Assembly (NCBI RefSeq): GCF_900129575.1
Contig: NZ_FQWE01000007.1
Location: 62,001-126,000, forward strand
Origin: Flavobacterium segetis
Lineage (GTDB): Bacteria; Bacteroidota; Bacteroidia; Flavobacteriales; Flavobacteriaceae
Direction of reading: 5' to 3'
DNA length: 64,000 nt
This document shows, in pieces, positions 20,088 to 30,344 of the stretch. The notes beneath the pieces are model-generated. The model saw only the letters and a program-made list of their open reading frames with translations. It was not told where the DNA came from and ran no database searches. How positions within the stretch are numbered: the first letter of the stretch is position 1; the number at the start of each line of letters is the position of its first letter. Position numbers and translations under genes: made by a program.

Positions 20088-20486
20088 TTAGTATACGTAA
20101 CAAATTACTTCACCACCTACGTTTAATTGTTTTGCTTTCTTTCCAGTCATTAACCCTCTAGAGGTTGACACGATAGCAATACCTAATCCGTTAAGAATTC
20201 TTGGGATAGATGAAGAACTTGAATATTTACGTAAACCTGGTTTACTAATTCTTTGGATATCTTTAATTACTGACTCTTTAGTATCTTTATCATACTTTAA
20301 AGCGATCTTGATTGAACCCTGAACAGCGTTGTCTTCAAATTTGTAACTCAAGATATAACCTTGATCAAATAAGATCTTAGTTATTTCTTTTTTTAGATTA
20401 GATGCAGGAATTTCAACAACTTTGTGGTTTGCAGCCACAGCGTTACGAACTCTTGTCAAATAATCGGCAATAGGATCTGTATACAT
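20088..20486 (-). CDS. rpsH: 30S ribosomal protein S8
   Basis: 132 residues. Early 16S rRNA binder, with N-terminal [15 protein letters not shown] and C-terminal signature [18 protein letters not shown] (seen as [12 protein letters not shown]). In E. coli S8 represses the spc operon through a site in the mRNA near rplE. Here a 126-base gap with two hairpins lies directly in front of rpsH, the largest gap within the rplC-rplQ run. Confidence 0.98.
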   Translation of the reverse strand: MYTDPIADYLTRVRNAVAANHKVVEIPASNLKKEITKILFDQGYILSYKFEDNAVQGSIKIALKYDKDTKESVIKDIQRISKPGLRKYSSSSSIPRILNGLGIAIVSTSRGLMTGKKAKQLNVGGEVICYVY

Positions 20487-20558
20487 TTGTATTAATTTGC
20501 GGTTTTGGTTTTCTTTAAGACGATCTTATTGAACCTTAAACCAATTTATAAATATTAA

Positions 20559-20611
20559 TGATACAGACAAAACGTGAGTTAAGTCTGTATCAGCACGTAA
20601 TAAAATTACGT
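20559..20611 (-). promoter_or_regulatory. Two hairpins in the rpsN-rpsH intercistronic gap
   Basis: TGATACAGAC (20559-20568) and GTCTGTATCA (20583-20592) form a perfect ten-base stem with a 14-base loop. ACGTAAT (20595-20601) and ATTACGT (20605-20611) form a second seven-base stem three bases away. Neither is followed by a U-run on the mRNA, so simple termination is unlikely. A ribosomal-protein binding site or a processing site is possible. Confidence 0.55.
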
Positions 20612-20612
20612 C

Positions 20613-20882
20613 TTACCAAGATGCCTTTTTAACACCTGGAATCAATCCGTTATTTGCCATCTCACGAAATGTAACACGTGAAAGACCGAACTGACGCATA
20701 TAACCTCTTGGTCTACCTGTTAATTTACAACGATTGTGCAAACGAACTGGTGAAGCATTTTTCGGTAACTTTTGCAAACCTACGAAATCTCCAGCTTCTA
20801 ACAAAGCTTTTCTTTTCTCAGCATACTTAGCTACTGTTTTTTCTCTCTTAACCTCGCGGGCTTTCATTGATTCTTTAGCCAT
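20613..20882 (-). CDS. rpsN: 30S ribosomal protein S14
   Basis: 89 residues. This is the long, zinc-free form: it has no CxxC pairs and a single cysteine in [22 protein letters not shown], the family signature. Located in the head of the small subunit. Four bases after rplE, and followed by the structured 126-base gap. Confidence 0.97.
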   Translation of the reverse strand: MAKESMKAREVKREKTVAKYAEKRKALLEAGDFVGLQKLPKNASPVRLHNRCKLTGRPRGYMRQFGLSRVTFREMANNGLIPGVKKASW

Positions 20883-20885
20883 GTC

Positions 20886-21437
20886 TTAATTCTTTTTAAA
20901 AGGTAATCCTAATTCTGTTAATAGAGACTTTGCTTCTTTATCCGTTTTTGCAGATGTTACAAAAGTGATATCCATTCCTGATATTTTGTTTACTTTGTCA
21001 ATATCAATTTCTGGGAAAATGATTTGCTCCAAAACACCAAGATTATAATTACCTCTCCCATCAAAACCAGTAGCTTTAATACCACTGAAATCTCTAACAC
21101 GTGGTAGTGCAGAAGTAACAAGTCTATCTAAAAACTCATACATTCTTTCACCACGTAAAGTAACTTTTGCTCCAATCGGCATCCCTTTTCTCAATTTGAA
21201 CGACGCAACGTCTTTCTTAGAGATAGTAGATACTGCTTTCTGTCCAGTGATCTTCGTTAACTCATCAACTGCATAGTCAATTAGTTTTTTATCAGATACA
21301 GCTGCACCAACTCCTTTACTTAAAACGATTTTTTCCAATTTTGGAACTTGCATTACGTTTATGTATCCGAATTCCTCTTTAAGAGAAGCGATTACTCTGC
21401 TCTTATATTCTTCTTTTAGTCTAGGTATATACGCCAT
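20886..21437 (-). CDS. rplE: 50S ribosomal protein L5
   Basis: 183 residues. Binds 5S rRNA and forms the bridge to S13 at the P site. Typical segments are [20 protein letters not shown], the region [16 protein letters not shown] and [19 protein letters not shown]. Two bases separate it from rplX. Confidence 0.98.
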   Translation of the reverse strand: MAYIPRLKEEYKSRVIASLKEEFGYINVMQVPKLEKIVLSKGVGAAVSDKKLIDYAVDELTKITGQKAVSTISKKDVASFKLRKGMPIGAKVTLRGERMYEFLDRLVTSALPRVRDFSGIKATGFDGRGNYNLGVLEQIIFPEIDIDKVNKISGMDITFVTSAKTDKEAKSLLTELGLPFKKN

Positions 21438-21439
21438 TA

Positions 21440-21754
21440 CTACAATACTTGATTAGATTTTTTTGAAAATCTTACTTTCTTATCTCCCTCTACTCTAATA
21501 CCAACTCTAGTTGTTTCCTTAGTTTTAGGATCAATTAAAGAGATATTAGATATTTGTATAGAAGCTTCTTTCTTTACAATACCACCTTGAGGGCTTTTCG
21601 CACTTGGTTTAGTATGTTTACTAACCATGTTTACACCTTCAACAATTGCTTTGTTTTTGTCTTTGTACACACGTAACACTTTACCTTCAGCACCTTTATG
21701 GTCTCCAGCAATTACTCTTACGATGTCACCTGATTTTATTTTTAGCTTTATCAT
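21440..21754 (-). CDS. rplX: 50S ribosomal protein L24
   Basis: 104 residues. KOW-domain protein ([21 protein letters not shown]) that helps start 50S assembly, followed by a [19 protein letters not shown] strand segment. Between rplN and rplE as in other bacteria. Confidence 0.97.
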   Translation of the reverse strand: MIKLKIKSGDIVRVIAGDHKGAEGKVLRVYKDKNKAIVEGVNMVSKHTKPSAKSPQGGIVKKEASIQISNISLIDPKTKETTRVGIRVEGDKKVRFSKKSNQVL

Positions 21755-21766
21755 CTTAAAAACGAA

Positions 21767-22135
21767 TTAAAGCACTTCTGGTGCTAATGATACAATTTTC
21801 ATGAATTGTTTTTCACGAAGTTCTCTTGCTACTGGCCCAAAAACACGAGTTCCTCTCATTTCCCCTGCAGCGTTCAAAAGAACACATGCATTGTCATCGA
21901 AACGAATATAAGAACCATCAGCTCTTCTCACCTCTTTTTTGGTACGTACAACAACTGCAGTTGAAACAGCTCCTTTTTTAACGCTTCCGTTAGGTGCCGT
22001 ATCTTTGATAGAAACTACAATTTTGTCACCAACAGAGGCATACCTTCTTTTGGTACCTCCTAAAACACGGATAGTTAAAACTTCTTTTGCTCCCGTATTA
22101 TCTGCTACTTTTAATCTTGACTCTTGTTGTACCAT
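21767..22135 (-). CDS. rplN: 50S ribosomal protein L14
   Basis: 122 residues. Begins [20 protein letters not shown] and contains the L14 signature [20 protein letters not shown]. Lies at the intersubunit face of the 50S near L19. Standard length, two bases after rpsQ. Confidence 0.98.
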   Translation of the reverse strand: MVQQESRLKVADNTGAKEVLTIRVLGGTKRRYASVGDKIVVSIKDTAPNGSVKKGAVSTAVVVRTKKEVRRADGSYIRFDDNACVLLNAAGEMRGTRVFGPVARELREKQFMKIVSLAPEVL

Positions 22136-22137
22136 AA

Positions 22138-22398
22138 TTATTTAGCTCTTTCTAAGATTTCAACTAACCTCCAACATTTAGTTTTACTTAAGGGACGCGT
22201 TTCGCTAATCCTTACGGTATCTCCAATGTTACAGTCGTTCATTTCGTCGTGTGCGTGATACTTTTTAGTTTTCAACACGAACTTACCGTATAATGGGTGT
22301 TTTACTTTACGTACTTCAGCAACAACAATAGACTTATCCATTTTGTCTGAAGTAACAACACCAATTCTCTCTTTTCTTAAATTTCTTTTTTCTTCCAT
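22138..22398 (-). CDS. rpsQ: 30S ribosomal protein S17
   Basis: 86 residues. OB-fold 16S rRNA binder. Typical pattern [19 protein letters not shown], then [20 protein letters not shown] and the end [18 protein letters not shown]. Between rpmC and rplN. Confidence 0.97.
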   Translation of the reverse strand: MEEKRNLRKERIGVVTSDKMDKSIVVAEVRKVKHPLYGKFVLKTKKYHAHDEMNDCNIGDTVRISETRPLSKTKCWRLVEILERAK

Positions 22399-22415
22399 CT
22401 TTCAGCAGACTACAG

Positions 22416-22607
22416 TTATTGTAACTCTCTTTTAGTAAGTTCTGTAGCTAATCTTGCAACCACTCTTCTAGCACTTCTAATTTGAAGCGGATTTTCGATT
22501 GGTGAAATAGCGTGAGCCATTTTTAGATCAGCGTATGTTTTCTTAGACAAGCTAAGCTTTTCTTGCAACTCTGCTGCAGAAAGATCTTTTATTTCTGATT
22601 GTTTCAT
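22416..22607 (-). CDS. rpmC: 50S ribosomal protein L29
   Basis: Two-helix protein at the tunnel exit that helps dock signal recognition particle and trigger factor. I start it at 22607 (63 residues, MKQSEIKDLSAAELQEKL) because the open frame upstream to 22646 overlaps the end of rplP and is unlike the family. The rest, ISPIENPLQIRSARRVVARL, matches L29. Confidence 0.96.
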   Translation of the reverse strand: MKQSEIKDLSAAELQEKLSLSKKTYADLKMAHAISPIENPLQIRSARRVVARLATELTKRELQ

Positions 22608-22620
22608 AATATAATATAGA

Positions 22621-23046
22621 TTATGCTTCGAAATCTCTAGCAACAACGAACTTGGTTTTTACTGGAAGCTTTTGAGCCGCAAGACGTAACGCCTCTTTTG
22701 CAACTGACAAAGGTACTCCTCCAACTTCAAACATAATTCTTCCGGGTTTAACAACAGCAGCCCAATATTCAACGGCTCCTTTTCCTTTACCCATACGTAC
22801 CTCAAGAGGTTTCTTAGTAATTGGTTTGTCTGGAAATATTTTGATCCATAATTGTCCTTCTCTTTTCATAAAACGAGTTGCAGCGATACGCGCAGCCTCA
22901 ATTTGACGAGAGGTTAAGAACATTCCATCTTCATGTACAGATTTAATACCAAACATTCCATTAGAAAGTTCATGCCCTCTTTGAGAGTTTCCTTTCATTT
23001 TACCTTTTTGTACCTTACGGTATTTTGTTCTTTTAGGCTGTAACAT
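22621..23046 (-). CDS. rplP: 50S ribosomal protein L16
   Basis: 141 residues. Organises the A-site region of the 50S and contacts tRNA. N-terminus [19 protein letters not shown] and the signatures [24 protein letters not shown] (in two parts) and [19 protein letters not shown] are intact. Thirteen bases before rpmC. Confidence 0.98.
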   Translation of the reverse strand: MLQPKRTKYRKVQKGKMKGNSQRGHELSNGMFGIKSVHEDGMFLTSRQIEAARIAATRFMKREGQLWIKIFPDKPITKKPLEVRMGKGKGAVEYWAAVVKPGRIMFEVGGVPLSVAKEALRLAAQKLPVKTKFVVARDFEA

Positions 23047-23065
23047 TTTTCTTTAATTTAAAAAT

Positions 23066-23827
23066 TTACTTTCGTTTACGAGCATCTGGTTTACCACCTT
23101 TGTTAAAAGGTTTTCTATCTCCTCTAGGAGAATCGCCACCTTTACCACCACCAGTACCAGATTGTTTTTTGTCCATTCCAGCAAGTGGAGAAAGATCTCT
23201 CTTTCCATAAACTTCACCTTTCATGATCCATACTTTGATACCCATTCTACCGTAAGTAGTGTGAGCTTCAGCCAAAGCATAATCAATATCAGCTCTGAAA
23301 GTTGATAGAGGAACTCTTCCCTCTTTGAAACCCTCTGAACGAGCCATCTCTGCACCATTCAAACGACCAGAAATCAAAACTTTGATACCTTCAGCGTTCA
23401 TACGCATAGAAGCAGCAATAGCCATTTTGATCGCACGTCTGTAAGAAATACGGCTTTCGATTTGACGACAGATGCTTGTAGCAACTAGATACGCGTCAAG
23501 TTCAGGTCTTTTAATTTCAAAGATGTTAATTTGAACCTCTTTGTCAGTAATTTTTTTAAGTTCTTCTTTCAACTTGTCTACCTCTTGTCCACCTTTACCG
23601 ATAATGATACCAGGTCTAGCAGTAGTGATAGTAACGGTTACAAGTTTTAAAGTTCTCTCAATTATTACTTTTGATACACTAGCTTTTGATAAACGAGCAT
23701 GGATATACTTTCTGATTTTATAATCTTCGGCAAGTTTATCACCATAATCATTTCCACCATACCAGTTTGAGTCCCATCCTCTGATGATACCAAGTCTATT
23801 TCCAATTGGATTTGTCTTTTGTCCCAT
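23066..23827 (-). CDS. rpsC: 30S ribosomal protein S3
   Basis: 253 residues. KH domain near 45-110 ([17 protein letters not shown]) and C-terminal domain with [21 protein letters not shown]-like signature ([18 protein letters not shown]). The protein has a glycine/lysine-rich tail of about 35 residues ([19 protein letters not shown]), a usual extension in Bacteroidetes. Forms part of the mRNA entry helicase site. Confidence 0.98.
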   Translation of the reverse strand: MGQKTNPIGNRLGIIRGWDSNWYGGNDYGDKLAEDYKIRKYIHARLSKASVSKVIIERTLKLVTVTITTARPGIIIGKGGQEVDKLKEELKKITDKEVQINIFEIKRPELDAYLVATSICRQIESRISYRRAIKMAIAASMRMNAEGIKVLISGRLNGAEMARSEGFKEGRVPLSTFRADIDYALAEAHTTYGRMGIKVWIMKGEVYGKRDLSPLAGMDKKQSGTGGGKGGDSPRGDRKPFNKGGKPDARKRK

Positions 23828-23833
23828 CTTGTA

Positions 23834-24244
23834 TTAAATTGCTTGTGTGTTATTAATAGATCCAAGCACGATTGTTACGTGGTTAGAACGTTTTCTAATT
23901 CTGTGAGCACGACCTTGTGGAGCTGGACGAAGTCTTTTCAACATCATTCCACCATCAACTGTTATCGTTTTAACAAATAAACCAGCTTCTTCCATATTAG
24001 CTTCAGGGTTTTTAGCTTGCCAATTGGCAATTACAGATAAAACCAATTTTTCTAATTTTCTTGAAGCTTCTTTAGAACTAAATCTTAAGATGTTCAATGC
24101 TCTCTCTACCTTCTGACCTCTTACCAAGTCCGCTACTAAGCGCATTTTTCTAGGTGAAGTAGGGCAGTTATTCAATTTCGCGAAAGCAATAGACTTATTA
24201 GCCTCTTTTCTCGCATCTGCTGTTTCTCTTTTACGAACTCCCAT
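23834..24244 (-). CDS. rplV: 50S ribosomal protein L22
   Basis: 136 residues. Its long beta hairpin lines the nascent peptide tunnel ([21 protein letters not shown] and [17 protein letters not shown], the family signature). Core starts with [19 protein letters not shown]. Six bases before rpsC; no unusual insertion in the tunnel loop. Confidence 0.98.
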   Translation of the reverse strand: MGVRKRETADARKEANKSIAFAKLNNCPTSPRKMRLVADLVRGQKVERALNILRFSSKEASRKLEKLVLSVIANWQAKNPEANMEEAGLFVKTITVDGGMMLKRLRPAPQGRAHRIRKRSNHVTIVLGSINNTQAI

Positions 24245-24250
24245 TGCTTC

Positions 24251-24529
24251 TTATTTTTTACCTTTATTTTTTGCTCCAGCATGACCTCTAAAAGATCTAG
24301 TTGGTGAAAATTCTCCTAATTTGTGACCTACCATATTTTCTGTTACGTAAACTGGTACAAATTGACGACCGTTATGAACTGCGATAGTCTGTCCAACAAA
24401 GTCTGGAGTAATCATAGAAGCTCTAGACCAAGTCTTTACCACTCCTTTATTTCCACCAGCTATGTTTTCTTGAACTTTCTTGTCTAACTTATAATGAACA
24501 AAAGGTCCTTTTTTTAATGAACGTGCCAT
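24251..24529 (-). CDS. rpsS: 30S ribosomal protein S19
   Basis: 92 residues. Head protein that pairs with S13. Begins [19 protein letters not shown] and carries the signature [17 protein letters not shown] near residues 66-82. Between rplB and rplV. Confidence 0.98.
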   Translation of the reverse strand: MARSLKKGPFVHYKLDKKVQENIAGGNKGVVKTWSRASMITPDFVGQTIAVHNGRQFVPVYVTENMVGHKLGEFSPTRSFRGHAGAKNKGKK

Positions 24530-24535
24530 ATCTTA

Positions 24536-25360
24536 TTATTTCTTTCTACGTTCTACGATATACTTGTTACTCGGGTTTTTCTTAGAACGAGTTCTATAAC
24601 CTTTTGCTGGTATTCCATTTCTTGAACGTGGATGTCCACCAGAAGAACGTCCTTCACCACCACCCATTGGGTGATCGACAGGGTTCATTGCTACAGGTCT
24701 TGTTCTCGGTCTTCTTCCTAACCATCTAGATCTACCAGCTTTTCCTGATACAACTAATTGATGATCTGAATTAGATACTGCTCCAATTGTAGCCGAACAA
24801 GTCAACAAGATTAATCTTGTTTCACCAGAAGGCATTTTGATTGTAGCATATTTTCCATCTCTTGCCATTAATTGAGCAAATGTTCCAGCAGAACGAGCAA
24901 TTACTGCCCCTTGTCCTGGTCTCAATTCGATACAAGAAATTACAGTTCCTAATGGAACTTTGCTTAAAGGTAAAGTATTACCAATTTCAGGTTGAGATTC
25001 TGGACCAGAAACTAATTTCTGACCTACTTTCAATCCGTTTTGAGCAATAACATACGTTTTCTCACCATCAGCATATGCCAATAATGCGATAAATGCAGTA
25101 CGATTTGGATCATACTCAATAGATTTCACTGTAGCTGGAATTCCTTCTTTTGTACGTTTGAAATCAATGATACGATATCTCTGCTTGTGACCACCACCCG
25201 TATAACGCATGGTCATCTTTCCTTGACTATTTCTACCACCAGAGTTTTTTATCGGCGCTATCAAAGAGCGTTCCGGCTTATCAGTTGTAATGGCGTCATA
25301 ACCATTCACAACTCTAAATCGCTGACCTGGGGTAATAGGTTTTAATTTTCTTACTGACAT
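24536..25360 (-). CDS. rplB: 50S ribosomal protein L2
   Basis: 274 residues. Largest conserved 50S protein, needed for subunit joining and peptidyl transfer. Starts [20 protein letters not shown]; the C-terminal signature [17 protein letters not shown] contains the conserved His of the active-centre loop. Ends with a basic tail ([19 protein letters not shown]). Six bases before rpsS. Confidence 0.98.
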   Translation of the reverse strand: MSVRKLKPITPGQRFRVVNGYDAITTDKPERSLIAPIKNSGGRNSQGKMTMRYTGGGHKQRYRIIDFKRTKEGIPATVKSIEYDPNRTAFIALLAYADGEKTYVIAQNGLKVGQKLVSGPESQPEIGNTLPLSKVPLGTVISCIELRPGQGAVIARSAGTFAQLMARDGKYATIKMPSGETRLILLTCSATIGAVSNSDHQLVVSGKAGRSRWLGRRPRTRPVAMNPVDHPMGGGEGRSSGGHPRSRNGIPAKGYRTRSKKNPSNKYIVERRKK

Positions 25361-25369
25361 TTTTCTATC

Positions 25370-25660
25370 TTAGATATTGTTGTAAAAATCAATTGTTTCT
25401 CCTTCTTGTACTTGAACTATTGCTTTCTTAATTGCATTAGTCTTTCCACTGATTAGACCACTTTTAGTGTATTTTGTAGTTCTATCCGGTCTTACGTTCA
25501 TCGTGTTAACACTCAAAATCGTTACACCATAAGCAGCTTCAATAGCCTTCTTAATTTGTACTTTATTTGCTTTTTTGTCAACAACGAATCCGAAGCGGTT
25601 TAAAACTTCACTTTCTTTGGTTACTTTTTCCGTTACTATAGGCTTAATTATAATACTCAT
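25370..25660 (-). CDS. rplW: 50S ribosomal protein L23
   Basis: 96 residues. Tunnel-exit docking site for trigger factor and SRP. Pattern IIIKPIVTEKVTKESEVLNR, then VQIKKAIEAAYGVTILSVNT and a C-terminal strand. Between rplD and rplB. Confidence 0.97.
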   Translation of the reverse strand: MSIIIKPIVTEKVTKESEVLNRFGFVVDKKANKVQIKKAIEAAYGVTILSVNTMNVRPDRTTKYTKSGLISGKTNAIKKAIVQVQEGETIDFYNNI

Positions 25661-25666
25661 GTCCTA

Positions 25667-26296
25667 TTATTTACTTAAATTTTCTTCAATTATTTCTAAA
25701 GAACTCTCTAAAAGCACTAAATTATTAGCGTTTAATATAGCGTAAGTGCTTAATTCCAAGCTACTTACAACACTAGAGCCCTTTAAATTCCGTGAGGACA
25801 AATATACATTTTTATTGGTATCACCCAATACAAATAGAGACTTTTTATTTTCTAACTCTAAAGCTTTCAAAACGTTAATGAAATTTTTAGTGTTTGGCGC
25901 TTCAAAACTAAAATCTTCTAGTACAATTATGTTAGACTCTTTTGCTTTGATTGAGAAAGCAGATTTTCTAGCCAAACGTTTCAAGTTTTTATTCAATTTA
26001 AATGAATAACTTCTAGGTCTAGGTCCAAAAACAGTTCCACCACCTTTAAACAATGGGTTTTTAGCAGATCCTGCACGAGCAGTTCCCGTCCCTTTTTGTT
26101 TTTTAATCTTACGAGTAGATCCAGCAACTTCAGCTCTTTCTTTAGCCTTGTGCGTTCCTTGACGTTGATTAGCAAGATATTGCTTTACATCAAGATATAC
26201 TGCGTGATTGTTTGGCTCTATACCAAATACTGAGTCAGAAAGTTGAACTTTTCTTCCAGTATCTTTTCCGTTGAAATCTAATACTTTTGCTTCCAT
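25667..26296 (-). CDS. rplD: 50S ribosomal protein L4
   Basis: 209 residues. Contains the extended loop that reaches the exit tunnel (KKQKGTGTARAGSAKNPLFKGGGTVFGPRPR, around residues 68-98), followed by the globular domain. In E. coli L4 represses the S10 operon. Its start codon overlaps the last base of the rplC stop, so the two are translationally coupled. Confidence 0.97.
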   Translation of the reverse strand: MEAKVLDFNGKDTGRKVQLSDSVFGIEPNNHAVYLDVKQYLANQRQGTHKAKERAEVAGSTRKIKKQKGTGTARAGSAKNPLFKGGGTVFGPRPRSYSFKLNKNLKRLARKSAFSIKAKESNIIVLEDFSFEAPNTKNFINVLKALELENKKSLFVLGDTNKNVYLSSRNLKGSSVVSSLELSTYAILNANNLVLLESSLEIIEENLSK

Positions 26297-26913
26297 TACT
26301 TCTGAATGATTACATAAGAGTTGTTATGACCAGGAACACATCCTTTTATAACAAGTAGGTTCTTTTCAGCCACTACTTTTAAAACTCTAAGGTTTTGAAC
26401 TTTTACATTGTCTCCTCCCATTCTTCCAGCCATACGCATTCCTTTGAATACTCTAGATGGATAAGAAGAAGCTCCTACAGAACCTGGTGCTCTTAAACGG
26501 TTGTGCTGACCGTGAGTTGCTTGTCCAACACCACCAAAACCGTGACGCTTAACAACCCCTTGAAAACCTTTACCTTTAGATACACCTTGTACATCTACAA
26601 ACTCTCCTTCAGCAAAAATAGAAACATCAATAAGATCTCCTAATTTTTGTTCAGTTGCAAAATCTTGAAATTCAACGACTTTTTTCTTAGCTACAGTTCC
26701 AGCTTTTTTAAAGTGACCTAAGGCCGCTTTAGTGGAATGTTTCTCGTTTTTGTCATCGAAACCAAGTTGCAACGCTTCATACCCGTCAACACCTTTGGTT
26801 CTGACTTGGGTAACAACACATGGACCAGCTTCGATCACGGTACAAGGAATATTTTTCCCGTTCTCGTCGAAAATGCTAGTCATGCCGATTTTTCTACCAA
26901 TTAACCCAGACAT
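26296..26913 (-). CDS. rplC: 50S ribosomal protein L3
   Basis: 205 residues. Begins [19 protein letters not shown] and carries the family signature [19 protein letters not shown] in the loop that approaches the peptidyl transferase centre. First gene of the rplC-to-rplQ run. rpsJ, which starts this operon in many bacteria, is instead the last gene of the str operon just upstream, and a terminator plus a new promoter separate them. Confidence 0.98.
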   Translation of the reverse strand: MSGLIGRKIGMTSIFDENGKNIPCTVIEAGPCVVTQVRTKGVDGYEALQLGFDDKNEKHSTKAALGHFKKAGTVAKKKVVEFQDFATEQKLGDLIDVSIFAEGEFVDVQGVSKGKGFQGVVKRHGFGGVGQATHGQHNRLRAPGSVGASSYPSRVFKGMRMAGRMGGDNVKVQNLRVLKVVAEKNLLVIKGCVPGHNNSYVIIQK

Positions 26914-26982
26914 AAATATTAATTAATGATTACTAAAATTCCCTTCAATTTAAAAACTACAGTTGTTTTCAAACAGGGAGTG

Positions 26983-26990
26983 CAAAAGTA
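26983..26990 (-). promoter_or_regulatory. -7 promoter box of the rplC-rplQ operon, with leader
   Basis: TACTTTTG on the minus strand fits TAnnTTTG and lies 69 bases before the rplC ATG. The leader can fold: TCCCT near its 5' end pairs with AGGGA (26975-26979 with 26940-26944), enclosing an imperfect AAAAAC/GTT-type helix. The rest of the gap (26991-27228) shows no gene. Confidence 0.55.
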
Positions 26991-27228
26991 GAGATTAAAA
27001 TTGGATATACCAAACAGTTACAAAAATTAAATAGTTCATTATCATAATTCAGCAGATTGAACATTAAATTAGTTTATAAAATTCTTTGTTAAAAGACACT
27101 GAACCGACAACTTTAGAAAAATATATTATTAAAATCCTAAGCTTAAAATAACTACCACAAGCGCAGCGCATAACGCAACTTATAAATTCCTCCCTTGATA
27201 TAATTGTGCTAAATATTGCATCACTACC

Positions 27229-27263
27229 AAAAAAAAAGCGAAACATTAATGTCTCGCTTTTTT
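27229..27263 (-). terminator. Intrinsic terminator of the str operon after rpsJ
   Basis: GCGAAACAT (27238-27246) pairs with ATGTCTCGC (27249-27257) with one mismatch, extended by flanking A and T runs. On the minus strand a run of nine or more T follows. It is 19 bases after the rpsJ stop, separating rpsJ from rplC. Confidence 0.88.
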
Positions 27264-27281
27264 AATTAAATTTATATTTAA

Positions 27282-27587
27282 TTATACTTTGATCTCTACT
27301 TCAACTCCGCTTGGCAATTCAAGCTTCATTAATGCATCAATAGTTTTTGATGAAGAGGAATAAATGTCGATCAATCTCTTGTATGACATTACTTCAAATT
27401 GCTCTCTCGCTTTCTTGTTAACGTGTGGAGAACGCAATACTGTGAAAAGTTTTTTGTGAGTTGGCAAAGGAATTGGTCCCGTTACTACTGCACCTGTACT
27501 TTTAACCGTTTTTACAATCTTCTCAGCAGACTTGTCTACCAACATGTGATCGTAAGATTTCAATTTTATTCTGATTTTTTGACTCAT
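27282..27587 (-). CDS. rpsJ: 30S ribosomal protein S10
   Basis: 101 residues. Head protein and, as NusE, a partner of NusB/NusG in antitermination. Pattern [20 protein letters not shown], then [21 protein letters not shown] (family signature split in two) and [11 protein letters not shown]. Last gene of rpsL-rpsG-fusA-rpsJ, 11 bases after fusA. Confidence 0.98.
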   Translation of the reverse strand: MSQKIRIKLKSYDHMLVDKSAEKIVKTVKSTGAVVTGPIPLPTHKKLFTVLRSPHVNKKAREQFEVMSYKRLIDIYSSSSKTIDALMKLELPSGVEVEIKV

Positions 27588-27598
27588 TTTCTTAAAGA

Positions 27599-29755
27599 TT
27601 AAGCGTTTCCTTTTGCTTTTTTGATTACTGCTTCTGAAATATTAGAAGGTGTTTCAGCGTAATGCGAAAATTCCATTGTAGAAGTAGCTCTTCCAGAAGA
27701 TAATGTTCTTAATGTTGTTACATATCCAAACATTTCTGATAAAGGCACATCTGCTTTTATAGTTTTTGCTCCATTTCTATCGCCCATGTCATTAACCTGA
27801 CCTCTACGACGGTTGATATCACCTACGATATCACCCATGTTTTCTTCTGGTGTAATAACTTCCATTTTCATGATTGGCTCAAGAATTACAGCTCCCGCAG
27901 CTTTAGCGACTTCTCTGTATCCCATTCTCGCTGCTAATTCAAATGACAACGCATCTGAATCGACAGGGTGGAACGATCCATCCGTCAAAGTTACTTTTAA
28001 ACTATCCACTTGATATCCTGCTAAAGGACCTGTTTTCATAGCTTCTCTGAAACCTTTTTCTACTGAAGGAATATACTCTTTAGGAACGTTACCACCTTTT
28101 ACAGCATTCACGAATTGTAACCCATTAGGTATCTTTCCATCAACTTCATCAGCCGGCTCTAGTTTAAATACGATATCACCGAATTTACCACGACCACCTG
28201 ATTGTTTTTTATATGTTTCTCTATGTACAGCAGATTTTGTAAAAGCTTCTTTGTATTCAACTTGAGGCTCACCTTGATTTACTTCAACTTTAAATTCGCG
28301 TCTCATTCTATCTACTAAGATATCCAAGTGAAGTTCACCCATACCAGAAATAATGGTTTGACCCGAAGCCTCATCTGTTCTAACTGTAAATGTAGGATCC
28401 TCTTCAGCTAACTTCGCTAAAGCCATACCCATTTTATCAACGTCAGCTTTAGTTTTAGGCTCAATTGCAATACCAATAACTGGTGCAGGGAATTTCATCG
28501 ACTCTAAAATAATTGGGTGTTTTTCATCACACAATGTATCTCCAGTTTTGATATCTTTAAATCCAACAGCAGCTCCAATATCCCCAGCTTCGATAAAATC
28601 GATAGGATTTTGCTTGTTAGCGTGCATTTGATAAATACGCGAAATTCTTTCTTTATTTCCTGAACGTGTGTTCAAAACGTAAGAACCTGCATCTAAACGT
28701 CCTGAATAGGCACGGAAAAAAGCTAAACGACCTACAAATGGGTCAGTTGCTATCTTAAATGCTAAAGCAGCAAAAGGTTCAGCAACAGATGGCTTGCGTA
28801 GAATTTTCGTTTGATCTTCTTCTAGCAATTCAGCATCATCAGGATGAATTCCTTCGATACCTTCTTTGTCCATAGGAGATGGTAAATATTTACATACTGC
28901 ATCCAACATGAATTGAACTCCTTTATTTTTGAAAGAAGAACCAGCAACCATAGGAATGATAGCCATATCCATAGTAGCAGCTCTTAAAGCAGTGTTGATT
29001 TCCTCTTCTGTAATAGAATCAGGATTCTCCATATACTTATCAAGCAAATTCTCATCATAATCAGCTACCGCTTCGATAAGGATATCTCTGTATTCTTTAA
29101 CTTCGTCAATCATATCAGCAGGGATCTCTACAACTTCATAAGTTGCTCCCATTCCTGCATCATCCCAAACGATAGCTTGGTTTTTAACTAAATCCACTAC
29201 TCCCTTGAAATCATTTTCCTCACCAATTGGCAAAGTGATCGCAACAGCATTAGATTTCAACATATCTCTTACTTGTTGACAAACGTTCAAAAAGTTAGCC
29301 CCTTGTCTGTCCATTTTATTAACGAAACCAATACGTGGCACTCTATACTGATCTGCAAGTCTCCAGTTCGTTTCTGATTGTGGTTCAACACCATCAACAG
29401 CACTAAATAAGAAAACTAAACCATCAAGAACACGTAAAGATCGATTTACTTCAACAGTAAAATCTACGTGACCTGGAGTATCAATAATATTAAAGTGATA
29501 CGGTATAGATTCAGGCAAAAGCTTTCCTTGTGTAGTTGGAAAATTCCATTCACAAGTAGTAGCAGCAGAAGTAATTGTAATACCTCTCTCCGCCTCTTGC
29601 TCCATCCAGTCCATTGTTGAAGCTCCATTATGTACTTCACCAATTTTATGTGTTTTTCCTGTATAGAAAAGTATACGCTCTGTTGTTGTTGTTTTACCAG
29701 CATCAATGTGCGCAGCGATTCCAATATTTCTTGTATATCTTAAGTCTCTAGCCAT
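27599..29755 (-). CDS. fusA: Elongation factor G
   Basis: Translocase GTPase of 718 residues. G domain with AHIDAGKT at 15-22, switch [10 protein letters not shown] and NKMDR; domains II to V follow, with domain IV beginning around the [16 protein letters not shown] segment. Length is standard for EF-G1 of Bacteroidetes. Ten bases after rpsG and 11 before rpsJ. No second EF-G copy in the window. Confidence 0.98.
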   Translation of the reverse strand: MARDLRYTRNIGIAAHIDAGKTTTTERILFYTGKTHKIGEVHNGASTMDWMEQEAERGITITSAATTCEWNFPTTQGKLLPESIPYHFNIIDTPGHVDFTVEVNRSLRVLDGLVFLFSAVDGVEPQSETNWRLADQYRVPRIGFVNKMDRQGANFLNVCQQVRDMLKSNAVAITLPIGEENDFKGVVDLVKNQAIVWDDAGMGATYEVVEIPADMIDEVKEYRDILIEAVADYDENLLDKYMENPDSITEEEINTALRAATMDMAIIPMVAGSSFKNKGVQFMLDAVCKYLPSPMDKEGIEGIHPDDAELLEEDQTKILRKPSVAEPFAALAFKIATDPFVGRLAFFRAYSGRLDAGSYVLNTRSGNKERISRIYQMHANKQNPIDFIEAGDIGAAVGFKDIKTGDTLCDEKHPIILESMKFPAPVIGIAIEPKTKADVDKMGMALAKLAEEDPTFTVRTDEASGQTIISGMGELHLDILVDRMRREFKVEVNQGEPQVEYKEAFTKSAVHRETYKKQSGGRGKFGDIVFKLEPADEVDGKIPNGLQFVNAVKGGNVPKEYIPSVEKGFREAMKTGPLAGYQVDSLKVTLTDGSFHPVDSDALSFELAARMGYREVAKAAGAVILEPIMKMEVITPEENMGDIVGDINRRRGQVNDMGDRNGAKTIKADVPLSEMFGYVTTLRTLSSGRATSTMEFSHYAETPSNISEAVIKKAKGNA

Positions 29756-29765
29756 TTCTTAGAAA

Positions 29766-30242
29766 TTAAAATCTAAAGTGAGAGAAAGCTTTGTTAGCTT
29801 CTGCCATTTTGTGAGTATCCATTCTTTTCTTAACAGCAGCACCTTCTTCTTTAGCCGCAGCTAAACATTCTGAAGCTAATCTTTGAGCCATAGATTTTTC
29901 ATTTCTTCTTCTTGAATAAAGTATTAACCACTTCATTGCCATCGAAATTTTTCTATCTGGTCTAATTTGCATCGGAATTTGGAATGTAGCTCCACCCACT
30001 CTACGACTACGTACTTCTACGTGAGGCATAACGTTAGTTAAAGCATCTTTCCATATTTCTAATGACGGTTTTTCTGCATCTTGTTTTTTAGACTCAATGA
30101 TGTCAATAGCATCATAAAATACTTTAAACGCTGTCGATTTTTTTCCATCCCACATTAAGTTGTTCACAAAACGTGTTACCAGTTGATCATTAAATCTTGG
30201 ATCTGGTAAAAGTGGTCTTTTCTTTGCCGCTCTTTTTCTCAT
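29766..30242 (-). CDS. rpsG: 30S ribosomal protein S7
   Basis: 158 residues. Starts assembly of the 30S head. N-terminus MRKRAAKKRPLLPDPRFNDQ and signature DPRFNDQLVTRFVNNLMWDGKK region; C-terminal helix ends MAEANKAFSHFRF. Separated from rpsL by an unusual 102-base repeat-containing gap. Confidence 0.98.
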   Translation of the reverse strand: MRKRAAKKRPLLPDPRFNDQLVTRFVNNLMWDGKKSTAFKVFYDAIDIIESKKQDAEKPSLEIWKDALTNVMPHVEVRSRRVGGATFQIPMQIRPDRKISMAMKWLILYSRRRNEKSMAQRLASECLAAAKEEGAAVKKRMDTHKMAEANKAFSHFRF

Positions 30243-30258
30243 GTCTTTTTGTTTAAAA

Positions 30259-30339
30259 AAAGTCGAAATGCCATAACGTCCAAAAGTCTTAAAGCTTCAA
30301 TAAATGATCTTTTGACTTTCGACTTTTGACTTTTGACTA
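30259..30339 (-). repeat. GTCAAAA-type repeats and long hairpin between rpsL and rpsG
   Basis: At 30309-30339 the plus strand reads several copies of an eight-base unit related to TTTTGACT, one with a C for T change. AAAGTCGAAA at 30259-30268 is a perfect inverse of TTTCGACTTT at 30317-30326, so the mRNA can form a ten-base stem around a 48-base region, followed by a run of T just before rpsG. This looks like an attenuator-like or slippage-born element; function unknown. Confidence 0.6.
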
Positions 30340-30344
30340 ATTAA

